DNA of 64,000 nt, taken from the NCBI RefSeq assembly GCF_900104335.1, contig NZ_FMXT01000003.1, positions 1-64,000 on the forward strand, written 5' to 3'. The notes beneath the pieces were generated by a model. The model had not been told where the DNA came from, ran no database searches, and worked only from the letters and a program-made list of their open reading frames with translations. Of the stretch, positions 27,206 to 35,588 are shown in pieces; the stretch's first letter is position 1; each line of letters begins with the position of its first letter. The position numbers and the translations under genes were made by a program. The DNA comes from Pseudobutyrivibrio sp. YE44. Its GTDB lineage: Bacteria; Bacillota; Clostridia; Lachnospirales; Lachnospiraceae.

Positions 27206-29419
27206 ATGGTGAAAAAAGGATTTTTAAAAAAGACAGGATGTATTCTAATTAGCGCATCTATTATTCTGGCAGGCTGGACTTTTGCTGGCAGTTCTGTTTC
27301 TGAGGCCGAATTGGGAGATGAACCTATCATTGATGAGGTTCTAACAGACGAAAACAATTCGGGTAATCAAGATATACCAACAGCAGATACAAATGAAGAT
27401 GGAGAAGCTGTGGAGGTTCCTGATGAGGAGACTCCTGCAGCCGGAGATACTAGTGGCGAAAATGGTGCTCCAGCGACTGATCCTGAGAATGGAGACGGAA
27501 CTACAACTGGTTCTGCAGAAACTGGCAATCAAGGCGAAAAGACTCCTGAGCAGATTGCTGAGGAAGAACGCTTAGCAGAGGAAGCAAGACTTGCAGAAGA
27601 GGAAAGACTTGCAGAGGAGCAGAGACTTAGAGAAGAAGAGTTATTATCACAGAAGAGTTTGAAGAAGACTATGCTTAGATCTTCAAACTTATTACTAGGT
27701 GCATCAACAGACGATGATGACGGAACAGAGCCTGTTTATAGTGACGATGGAACTATCCTTGAAAAAGTTCCTGCAGGTGTTGAAAATCCTTTAATTATTC
27801 AAGATGGAACTACAGTAATAGCAGAAAATGCATTTAGTGGAAGTAACGTATCAGTAATTCAATTTGTTGATTCTAGCGATATTGTAACTATTCATAGTCA
27901 GGGCTCTTGGCCTAATTTATTCTTGCATGTATATTGCCCAAATAACGACTATACAGACTCTACAGCTGTAGATAATTTCTTCACACCACTAGTAAAGTCA
28001 AATAAGGCTATTTTGGAATGGAGAGCAGGCTATTCTCCTGATGATACCTATACAGTATCCATCACAGAAAAATGTGGCAGTACAATCTTAGGAACAATAA
28101 CCTATACTGATAAGGAGGAGAATGATGTAATTACTCCTAGATCTTACACAGGTTATTCATGCTCAGATTCATATACCGTAACAGATGATGATGATCAGAG
28201 CTATACCTTTGAGTACGTGGAAGGTGCAGTTACAACCTGTACAGTTACAATAACAGAGGTTTATGGAGGTAATTCGGCTACAGTCATCTATCCAAATCAG
28301 ACAGAAGGAACTATTATTTCTCCAACATACCATCCAGGTTATGTATGTAATGACACATATACAGTAACATCAGCAGCCACACAGACTCACACCTTTACAT
28401 ATACAGAATCATCAGCTAGTCAGACATATTCTGTTACAATCAATGAAGTGTATGGAGCTTCTACATATACAGAGACAGTAGAGCGACATGAGGGTGAGGT
28501 CATTACCCCAACAGAAAGACCTGGATATGTATGTAATGGAACATACACTGTAACAACTGAAGCAAACCAGTCCCATACCTTTATTTATGCAGCAGATTCT
28601 TCTGAAACTGGACTTTCAGTTATAATTACAGAGAATTATGGAAATACTTCAGAGACAATAAAGTACACAGGTAAGGCTGTAGGTGACGTAATTACTCCAA
28701 CAGCTCATGCTGGTTATACTTGCTCAGATAAATATACAGTTACATCATCAACCAACCAGTCACACACCTTCAACTACACCAAGAGTTCATCCGGTGGCGG
28801 TGGCTCCGGTGGAGGCGGAAGCTCTGACAGTGGCGGATCTTCAGGTGGTTCATCTGGTGGAGGCGGCGCACCAGCTCCAAAGCCAAACACAAACCCACCA
28901 GCATCTGGCTATGTAAGCACAGTTGCTCAGACCACACAGAGTTATGTGGTTACTGATGGTGCAAACCAGCAGGTTAAGCAGAATGCAGGTCCTGTTAGAA
29001 TCGTATGTAACGGACCAGTTGAGAAGCTTGCATATATTTTATTAGATGGAAATCAGGTTTCTCCAAGCAATTACACCATTCAGTCTGGTTCTACAATCCT
29101 TCATTTTACAAAGGAATTTGTGAACACTATGTCTGTTGGTGACCATGCTGTTCAGTTCCAGTATAGCGATGGATATGCTATGACTGGTCTTAAGGTGTTG
29201 AGTCCAACAGCAAAGACCACAACAACTGTTACCTATAAGGTTGCAGCAGACGGTTCTATCTCTGTAGGTCATACAAAGGATACAACACCAAAGACAGCAG
29301 ATGGCTTTGACCCTAGATACTTGTTATGTATGGCAATCTTCCTTATGGGAGCAGGTGCTATAATGATGAGTAAGCAGAGAAAGCTTGAAGCAATTCTTGC
29401 GGACTGCTATGAAGAATAG
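27206..29419 (+). CDS. cell-wall surface protein with four repeats and sortase-type C terminus
   Basis: 737-residue exported protein. A signal peptide (about 1-32) is followed by an acidic Asp/Glu/Thr linker and a Glu/Leu/Arg coiled-coil segment of EERLAEEA repeats (about 113-150). A single BspA-like leucine-rich unit follows (DGTTVIAENAFSGSNVSVIQF). Four units of about 65 residues (about 280-530) share a Y-TVTI-E-YG...GYxC-D-YTVT...Q-HTF-Y pattern, reminiscent of MucBP-type repeats. A Gly/Ser hinge follows. The C terminus has PKTAD (695-699), a hydrophobic helix (YLLCMAIFLMGAGAIMM) and KQRK, the layout of a sorting signal with Ala where Gly is usual. The ATG follows GGGGTGGG. Presumed sortase B substrate. 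Confidence 0.85.
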   Translation: MVKKGFLKKTGCILISASIILAGWTFAGSSVSEAELGDEPIIDEVLTDENNSGNQDIPTADTNEDGEAVEVPDEETPAAGDTSGENGAPATDPENGDGTTTGSAETGNQGEKTPEQIAEEERLAEEARLAEEERLAEEQRLREEELLSQKSLKKTMLRSSNLLLGASTDDDDGTEPVYSDDGTILEKVPAGVENPLIIQDGTTVIAENAFSGSNVSVIQFVDSSDIVTIHSQGSWPNLFLHVYCPNNDYTDSTAVDNFFTPLVKSNKAILEWRAGYSPDDTYTVSITEKCGSTILGTITYTDKEENDVITPRSYTGYSCSDSYTVTDDDDQSYTFEYVEGAVTTCTVTITEVYGGNSATVIYPNQTEGTIISPTYHPGYVCNDTYTVTSAATQTHTFTYTESSASQTYSVTINEVYGASTYTETVERHEGEVITPTERPGYVCNGTYTVTTEANQSHTFIYAADSSETGLSVIITENYGNTSETIKYTGKAVGDVITPTAHAGYTCSDKYTVTSSTNQSHTFNYTKSSSGGGGSGGGGSSDSGGSSGGSSGGGGAPAPKPNTNPPASGYVSTVAQTTQSYVVTDGANQQVKQNAGPVRIVCNGPVEKLAYILLDGNQVSPSNYTIQSGSTILHFTKEFVNTMSVGDHAVQFQYSDGYAMTGLKVLSPTAKTTTTVTYKVAADGSISVGHTKDTTPKTADGFDPRYLLCMAIFLMGAGAIMMSKQRKLEAILADCYEE

Positions 29420-29444
29420 CTATAATAGGATAAAACATGAAACT

Positions 29445-29472
29445 ATGGTCAAGGCGTTAATGCCTTGACCAT
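29445..29472 (+). other. hairpin between the surface protein and the YhhN gene
   Basis: A perfect 11-bp stem ATGGTCAAGGC/GCCTTGACCAT with a six-base loop. No T tract follows, and a ribosome binding site begins 7 nt later. It may be a processing or attenuation hairpin rather than a terminator. Confidence 0.6.
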
Positions 29473-29488
29473 TGATGTTGGAGGGGAA

Positions 29489-30139
29489 ATGATGGTTATT
29501 GAAACGTTAATTTATGTGGCACTTGTAATTGCATTATTTTTCGTATGCGACAATAGCTTATCAAGGCGGTTCTATGTCCCTGTTAAGGTGGTGTGTTCCG
29601 CTTCTTTTTTAGTGGTTCTATGGATTAACCAGATGTTTTCAGAAAAGCTATGGTTGATGTTCTGGGCTCTTCTAGCTTGCTTTATTGGTGATATTTTCAT
29701 GGCCATATACAACACTTCTCTAAACAAGCAGGTTATAGCGCTTGGTATCATTGCCTTTATGATTGGCCATGTGGGTCTTTTGAATTACATGTGCCGTGTT
29801 ACAGATAAAACCAATGTATTGGTTTATATTGTTCCAGTGTGTGCGTGTCTTTTAGTGGTAGGCCTTAGAAAGTGGTTACACCTTCATATGGGAAGTTTGT
29901 TCGTGCCTTGTATTATCTACAGCTACTTCGTCAGCACTATGGCTATTAAGGCGGTAGAATGTGGCCTCAATGGTATGCCTCTTTGTGGTATTGCCGGCGT
30001 GCTTTTCCTGTTCAGTGATATCACTATTATGATTAGATCCTTCTATCATTTTAAGAACAAAAAAAATAAGCGCGTAGCACATTACCTTGAACTGGGAACA
30101 TACTACGCAGCTATATTATTGTTTATATTCAGTTTGTAA
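29489..30139 (+). CDS. YhhN/TMEM86-family membrane protein
   Basis: Small polytopic membrane protein of about 216 residues, seven to eight hydrophobic segments. It resembles the YhhN family, whose studied animal member TMEM86B is a lysoplasmalogenase. Seen motifs are ALLACFIGDIFMAIYN and FLFSDITIMIRSFYHF, with the conserved intramembrane Asp residues. The ribosome binding site GGAGGGG lies close to two adjacent ATGs (29489 and 29492); the second has the better spacing. Clostridial members of plasmalogen-containing groups often carry this gene, but its bacterial role is unproven. Its stop codon abuts that of the convergent next gene. Confidence 0.75.
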   Translation: MMVIETLIYVALVIALFFVCDNSLSRRFYVPVKVVCSASFLVVLWINQMFSEKLWLMFWALLACFIGDIFMAIYNTSLNKQVIALGIIAFMIGHVGLLNYMCRVTDKTNVLVYIVPVCACLLVVGLRKWLHLHMGSLFVPCIIYSYFVSTMAIKAVECGLNGMPLCGIAGVLFLFSDITIMIRSFYHFKNKKNKRVAHYLELGTYYAAILLFIFSL

Positions 30140-32692
30140 TTACTGTAGATAGCTTACAAATACATTACCAAAGGATGCAAAATAGTCGGTGGCTTCGGTC
30201 ATCGACATTTTTTTGTTTTCACTGGTTTCAGGATTGAAGTAAATAATTGAGGTGTTGTCGTATCCTACGATAAGCACCGCTGTATCTTCTCCTGTGTAAG
30301 CGTAAACCGGATTGCCAAGGCTCACATAATAAAGCACTTCGTTTAAGGTGGCACCGGTCAAATCAAGGATGGTGTAATCCTTTAAAGTCTTTGTAAGGAT
30401 TGAGATAGGTGTCTCGCCAGCATCCATAAGGGTGTGAACCTGAATGCTTTCACCTTCGTGTACAAGCATTGCTGAAAGGGCTTTTGCTGCCATGGAAGCC
30501 TCTGAATCTGATGAACCTACCGCAAGGCCGGTTATGGCATTCTGATAATTCTTTTTATCGCGCTTCCAAATATATTTAGGGTCGTTATCAAGGACAATAC
30601 CCATATTTGTATCTGCTTCAGTAATGGCAGCCAGCAGGTTGTCTGTGGCCAATGTAACCTTGTTTCCTACGTAGACAAAGTACTGTGTAGCACTTGTTGA
30701 GGTGGAAACAGAAATGCTTCTGGCTTTATCTGCAAGTACAAGCTCTGCGGTTTCGTACTTGATTTTACCTAGCTTTTCATCCTCGGCCAGTGGAGTCATG
30801 TTAAGGACAACCACCTGCTGTTTTATATCGTCAGTGTCTGTTGTGATTGGAACTGCTTTGTTCTGTTCACCAGCGCTGTTTTTGATGGTATCTTCTTCAG
30901 CTGGAAGAATGTTTCCATCTGCATCTATCTGAATTCGGTCAAGATAGATGGTGTAGGATTCATGATGTACGTCAGTGATGTAGTATCCGCTCTTCTGATA
31001 AGTTTTCAGCTGATGCTCTGCACCAGAGGAAATCTCAGAGATGGTAAGAGAACTTAAAGGATAAACCTTTCCTCCAGCACCATCTGTGGTGATATCCTTT
31101 TGATGAAGTGTACCGTAAATTAAGTCATCATCAATAAAGGTCATAGGCTTCAACAATTGGTTGTCTGCAGCTGAAATATCGAAGGAGTTGCCAGTCTCTA
31201 AATCCATAATGTGGATGGTATCTGACACAGTGGCGCTCTCCATCCAAGCAAGGTATCTTCGTGAACCAGAAACCGCGTATTGGGCATCATCAAGTCCTGT
31301 TAAAAGTTCTTTTGTGGTCAAATCGTTCAAGTTCATATATAGAAGTGTTCCGTTGACCATAATGTAGAATTCGTTGTCTGCTGTCTCATACAAGAGATCC
31401 GAGAAGTTGGCATTCAAAATCTGGAAGGAACTTGTTGAGGTGATAAATACCTGCTCTGTTGAGATGCCGCTGATAGCATCAAAATGGTAAAGGTTGATAC
31501 CACATTCGCCCTCGTGAGAGCCGGAATTCATATATCCATATACAACAAAGTCCATAGTTCCTGATTCGTCGATGTTCAAAATCAGAATCTTGTGCTGATT
31601 GTAGGTGGAACGTGTATCTGTTGGATCATCCACAAAACTAAAAATCTGCTTTACCTGGCGGTCAGTCTGGTTGTATTCATAAAGGCTGCCGTTATGAACA
31701 AAGGATACGATTGTACCAGTTTCGTTTGAAAGATACTGAACATCTTCGTTGGTAATGCCGATATTTACAGTGTTAGAGCTTATATCAATGGAATTCTCAT
31801 CCAAAAGCTGTTCCATTGTGCGGTCGTAGGCCAACAAATATATTCTATCTGCTGTGTAACGAATTCTGAAATCCTCAGAGCAGGTATAGTACTCTGACTT
31901 TCCATCGTTATCGAGACTAAGCAGATAGTCTAAGGTAAGACTGATATAGTTTGTGCTTATATCTGTAAGTGAAATATTGGTATTGCCGATTTGTGTGCCT
32001 TTAAAGCTACCGTAGGAAACCTGTGAAAGGTTTGAATTTATATTTACATGACTAAGGTCATTATTGTCCATGGAAGCGTTAGGCTCTATATAGGTGGCCA
32101 AATCTGAGGCATCCTCTGAAAGAGCTGTATTATGGAAATAAAGGGCAAAATCAAGGATTTCCTCTTCGTTGCAGCCCTCAGGCTGAAGGATTCTTGTGTA
32201 ATAATATATTTCCTTGTCTGAGCTGGTAACCTTTATAACAAGCAGATATTCTTCGTTCTTTTCAATCAGGTTTTCTGCTTGGAAGTTGGCAGTTATAAGT
32301 CCATCCTTTTTTTTGAAGTCCAAATCATTCTTTGAAATATTACGCTGAGTATCAAGTGAGCGTATTTCATAAGAAAGTTTGCTAATTTTATTATCCTTGG
32401 CATCTATAGATAAGGAAACATTACGTTTACTATCCAGTGGAATGAGGGCATCGCGCATGTATGCCGGATCCATCTCATTCACATAACCATGAAGCTCAGT
32501 AGCACCGTTATTTAGATAATTAATGGTAACTACAGGGAGGGTTGGTGATGATAGGTTAGATATCTCAACTTTCTCGGAAATATTTGTGACAATTTCAAAA
32601 AAGATAACTGATACTATAAAAGCAGTCAGTAAAATGATAGCGCGCTTGATGATTTCAGTGGGAATTCCCTTTTTATAAAATTGTAATTTCAT
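30140..32692 (-). CDS. large membrane-anchored extracytoplasmic protein with degenerate C39-like domain
   Basis: 850 residues. One membrane helix near the N terminus (about 16-36, IIKRAIILLTAFIVSVIFFEI), the rest predicted outside. The middle (about 230-680) is rich in beta strands with recurring short aromatic and Asp/Asn turns, resembling a propeller-like sensor. The C terminus (about 740-850) looks like a C39-type papain-like peptidase: LNEVLYYVSLGNPVYAYTGEDTAVLIVGYDNTSIIYFNPET. Where the active family has Cys before the first helix and His before V-x-x-GYD, this protein has Ala/Met and Thr, so it is probably inactive. No close family name can be given. It is divergent from the LTA-synthase gene, suggesting an envelope role. 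Confidence 0.7.
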   Translation of the reverse strand: MKLQFYKKGIPTEIIKRAIILLTAFIVSVIFFEIVTNISEKVEISNLSSPTLPVVTINYLNNGATELHGYVNEMDPAYMRDALIPLDSKRNVSLSIDAKDNKISKLSYEIRSLDTQRNISKNDLDFKKKDGLITANFQAENLIEKNEEYLLVIKVTSSDKEIYYYTRILQPEGCNEEEILDFALYFHNTALSEDASDLATYIEPNASMDNNDLSHVNINSNLSQVSYGSFKGTQIGNTNISLTDISTNYISLTLDYLLSLDNDGKSEYYTCSEDFRIRYTADRIYLLAYDRTMEQLLDENSIDISSNTVNIGITNEDVQYLSNETGTIVSFVHNGSLYEYNQTDRQVKQIFSFVDDPTDTRSTYNQHKILILNIDESGTMDFVVYGYMNSGSHEGECGINLYHFDAISGISTEQVFITSTSSFQILNANFSDLLYETADNEFYIMVNGTLLYMNLNDLTTKELLTGLDDAQYAVSGSRRYLAWMESATVSDTIHIMDLETGNSFDISAADNQLLKPMTFIDDDLIYGTLHQKDITTDGAGGKVYPLSSLTISEISSGAEHQLKTYQKSGYYITDVHHESYTIYLDRIQIDADGNILPAEEDTIKNSAGEQNKAVPITTDTDDIKQQVVVLNMTPLAEDEKLGKIKYETAELVLADKARSISVSTSTSATQYFVYVGNKVTLATDNLLAAITEADTNMGIVLDNDPKYIWKRDKKNYQNAITGLAVGSSDSEASMAAKALSAMLVHEGESIQVHTLMDAGETPISILTKTLKDYTILDLTGATLNEVLYYVSLGNPVYAYTGEDTAVLIVGYDNTSIIYFNPETSENKKMSMTEATDYFASFGNVFVSYLQ

Positions 32693-32707
32693 TAAAGACT
32701 CGCTTTC

Positions 32708-32736
32708 TTGCTTAATAAAAAATAAAGTGTTATAAT
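32708..32736 (+). promoter_or_regulatory. promoter of the LTA-synthase-like gene
   Basis: TTGCTT (32708-32713) and TATAAT (32731-32736) with a 17-bp spacer. The start site would be near 32743, giving a leader of about 65 nt. Confidence 0.75.
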
Positions 32737-32748
32737 CCGTGGGATTAT
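32732..32748. promoter_or_regulatory. 17-bp palindrome over the -10 box
   Basis: ATAATCC-GTG-GGATTAT is a perfect 7-3-7 inverted repeat covering most of the -10 hexamer and the expected start site of the LTA-synthase promoter. Its position between divergent envelope genes suggests a repressor operator. The regulator is unknown. Confidence 0.55.
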
Positions 32749-32808
32749 TGTATCACTATTTTTTCATACTGTCTAAGATAGATGGAGTTATAGCATATCG
32801 GAGGTAAA

Positions 32809-34986
32809 ATGAAAAAAGTATTCAGTAGAATCAAATCCGGCCTATCATGGCTTGGTAATAATATAAAGAAGCCTTTTAGTAAGCTTGCAAATTCAAAGGC
32901 TGTTCAGGGATATATTAATAGTAAGTTCCGAAGGAAGTGGTTGGAGCTTTGGGATAAAAGCACATTTTGGATGCAGATTCCTCTGGCACTGCTTATTATA
33001 TTTGTTATGGAGTGGCTCTCTAGACATTCCTTTGGTGCAGCATGCGGCTTCGTAATACATCACACTGGTCCATATTTGTTTAATGCATATTGTGTGTTTG
33101 TAGCACTTTCCATTGTATTCCTTAGCAGAAGACGTGGATGGTGGCGCGTATTCGTCACAATGTTCTTTATAATCCTTGGTATTATAAACAGTGTCATTTT
33201 GTTGAATCGTGTATCACCATTTGGATATACAGACCTTTACATGATTAGTGACCTGCTTACTATGCAGGATTCAAACTACTTCTCAGCCCAGCAGGCAATG
33301 CTTGCAATAGCAGCCTTGATTATTTATATCATCATCATGGTGATATACGCCAAGAAGGGGCCAAAGAAGCAGGACCCAAAGCCATTCTGGATGAGATTAG
33401 TGCTTGTGGCTGGTTTGTTTGTTTCCTTATATCCATCTACAATCCTTCTTAGAAATTCCGGAATCATGACTTCATATTTCGGAAATCTTGCACAAGGATA
33501 CTTGGATTACGGTTATTTATACGGTTTTTCAACCTCAGTTTTAGATAGAGGTATGAGTCGTCCATTTGGTTATTCTGAAGCAAAGATAGACACAATCCTT
33601 GAGAATGATGGTGCTTATGTTCAGACCTTACAGACAGCAGATGGAAAAAGACCTAACATCGTAGTTATCCTTTTGGAATCCTTCTACGATGTTTCAGAGT
33701 GTGAATTCCTTGAGACTAGTGAAGACCCAATTCCATTTATCCATTCATTGGAAAAGAACTACTCTACAGGCCACTGTATCGTGCCTGTTGTAGGTGCCGG
33801 AACTTGTAACTCAGAGTTTGAGGTTCTTACAGGACTTAGCTGTAACTTCTTTGGACCAGGTGAGTATCCACAGAAGACAATCCTCAAGCAGGTGGACGTA
33901 GAAAGCTACGCAGACGTTTTAAATCAGATTGGATATACCAGTCATGTTGTTCACAACAATGGTGGTAATTTCTACTCTAGAAAGAATGCATTCTCTCAGA
34001 TGGGATTTGATACCTTCACATCAAAGGAAATGCTTGATATCACTGAATATACACCTCTTGGTAACTGGCCTACAGATGACATCCTCTTAGACGCTACAAT
34101 GGATGCCATGGACAGCACAGAGGGCAGCGACTTTGTTTATACAATCACTGTTGAGGGTCACGGTTCTTATCCAGAATATGTGGTAGAGGAAGACCCTGAA
34201 ATCAAGGTTAAGGCCAACGGAAAGACTGAAGGCCAGAACAACGCTTGGGAATACTATGTAAATAGAATTCACAACGTTGACGACTTCATTAAGCAGTACA
34301 TTCAGGCTTTCGATGAGCGTGGTGAAGATACAATCGTCATCATGTTTGGCGATCACCTTCCTACAATGGGTCTTACAGCTGACGAGGTTGCCACAGGTGA
34401 CTTATACAAGACTAAATACTTCACTTGGAACAACTTTGATATGCCTAAGGAAGATATGGATTTAGCTTCATATCAGCTTGTATCTGAATACCTTAACAGA
34501 CTTGGTATTCACAACGGAAACATCAACGGATACCACCAGACAGCTATGGCTGCTGGAAAAGAGCGCGGTACAAGCGAATACATGAACGACTTACGTATGC
34601 TTCAGTACGACATTATGTACGGCAATCGCTACACCTACAAGGACGGAACAGCCTACAAGCCATCCGAAATCGAAATGGGTGTAAATGACGTAACAATCGA
34701 TAAAGCATACTTCTTCAATGGAAAGCTTCACATATACGGCGACCAATTCTCTAAATGGTCCAAGGTATACATTGGAGACGAGCAAATATCTACCAAATAC
34801 GAGTCAGGCCAAGTACTTACAGTAAAAGCCTCAGACGTCCACAACGGCGACAAAATCAAAGTCTGTCAAGTAGGTAGCTCAAACACAATCTTCCGTGAAT
34901 CCAACGAGTACATCGTATACGATCCAAACTACGTTGAAGAGGAAGAAGAAAACGAAATCGAAGACGCTACAGAAGACGGCGAATAA
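32809..34986 (+). CDS. LTA-synthase family membrane sulfatase-fold protein
   Basis: 725 residues: cytosolic N terminus, about five membrane helices (about 55-220), then an extracellular alkaline-phosphatase/sulfatase domain. Seen residues: PNIVVILLESFYD with the metal-binding Glu, GAGTCNSEFEVLTG with the nucleophile Thr 332, VEGHGSYP and MFGDHLPTMG with metal-binding Asp/His. These match the polyglycerol phosphate synthases (LtaS) and related phosphoglycerol transferases. A further C-terminal domain of about 100 residues and a Glu-rich tail are extra compared with LtaS. Expected to add glycerol phosphate from phosphatidylglycerol to an envelope polymer. The last codons form part of a long inverted repeat. 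Confidence 0.9.
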   Translation: MKKVFSRIKSGLSWLGNNIKKPFSKLANSKAVQGYINSKFRRKWLELWDKSTFWMQIPLALLIIFVMEWLSRHSFGAACGFVIHHTGPYLFNAYCVFVALSIVFLSRRRGWWRVFVTMFFIILGIINSVILLNRVSPFGYTDLYMISDLLTMQDSNYFSAQQAMLAIAALIIYIIIMVIYAKKGPKKQDPKPFWMRLVLVAGLFVSLYPSTILLRNSGIMTSYFGNLAQGYLDYGYLYGFSTSVLDRGMSRPFGYSEAKIDTILENDGAYVQTLQTADGKRPNIVVILLESFYDVSECEFLETSEDPIPFIHSLEKNYSTGHCIVPVVGAGTCNSEFEVLTGLSCNFFGPGEYPQKTILKQVDVESYADVLNQIGYTSHVVHNNGGNFYSRKNAFSQMGFDTFTSKEMLDITEYTPLGNWPTDDILLDATMDAMDSTEGSDFVYTITVEGHGSYPEYVVEEDPEIKVKANGKTEGQNNAWEYYVNRIHNVDDFIKQYIQAFDERGEDTIVIMFGDHLPTMGLTADEVATGDLYKTKYFTWNNFDMPKEDMDLASYQLVSEYLNRLGIHNGNINGYHQTAMAAGKERGTSEYMNDLRMLQYDIMYGNRYTYKDGTAYKPSEIEMGVNDVTIDKAYFFNGKLHIYGDQFSKWSKVYIGDEQISTKYESGQVLTVKASDVHNGDKIKVCQVGSSNTIFRESNEYIVYDPNYVEEEEENEIEDATEDGE

Positions 34987-34998
34987 AATCAAACCACA

Positions 34999-35031
34999 GC
35001 GGCCCTAAGAAAATTCTTGGGGCCCTTTTTC
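34999..35031 (+). terminator. terminator of the LTA-synthase gene (left arm)
   Basis: Stem GGCCCTAAG/CTTGGGGCC around an A/T loop, followed by CTTTTTCT. It lies 12 nt after the stop codon. Confidence 0.8.
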
Positions 35032-35540
35032 TACCTCTTTTCCCCTAGATATTTTCTTGCACCCCTGCCTACTGATATATCCAGGCCCCACCTGCCCTGG
35101 CCCCCTCCACCTACTACCTAGCTGTCGCATGATTGACAATGAATTTTGTATTTTCTTAATGCTACAAACGAGCTTTTAGTAGGTGTCTGTTCACTGGTGT
35201 TGCACTTTGAAGCTATTGTATGTATAGCTCAGACACTTATAGGTTATAATAATGCTTCCCCTCAGGATAAAGCGCACTTCAAATTCCAGCAACTGATAGT
35301 TATATATCCTGAGGGGAAGCATTACTGAAAGTAGTGTGTGTCTGAGCAATACATACTGTAGTGCACAAAGTGCAATGAATTGAACAGACACCTACAATAA
35401 AAAAAGCGCAGTGTAGCATTTAGAAAATACAAATTCTTTGGCTTTGCGGCGGCTAGGTAGTAGGTGGAGTGGGCCAGGGCAGGTGGGGCCGAGCATGAAA
35501 AGAGGCAGGGGTGCCAAGATAGATTCAGATAGAAAAGAGG

Positions 35541-35577
35541 TAGAAAAAGGGCCCTGCACTAATAAGTGAGGGCCGCT
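35541..35577 (-). terminator. terminator of the PRPP synthetase gene (right arm)
   Basis: On the minus strand GGCCCTCAC...GTGCAGGGCC folds into a stem followed by CTTTTTCTA. It is the counterpart of the left-arm terminator with a different upper stem and loop, so pairing is kept while sequence differs. Confidence 0.8.
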
Positions 35578-35588
35578 GTGATTTTGAT

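Noticed and set aside
15044-29419. CRISPR array or tandem DNA repeats in the surface-protein genes
   Set aside because: Repeats are at protein level with strong DNA divergence and no regular spacers.
35146-35391. Two short open frames inside the giant inverted repeat
   Set aside because: They are roughly mirror images of the same palindromic DNA on opposite strands, lack good ribosome binding sites and show no protein motif.
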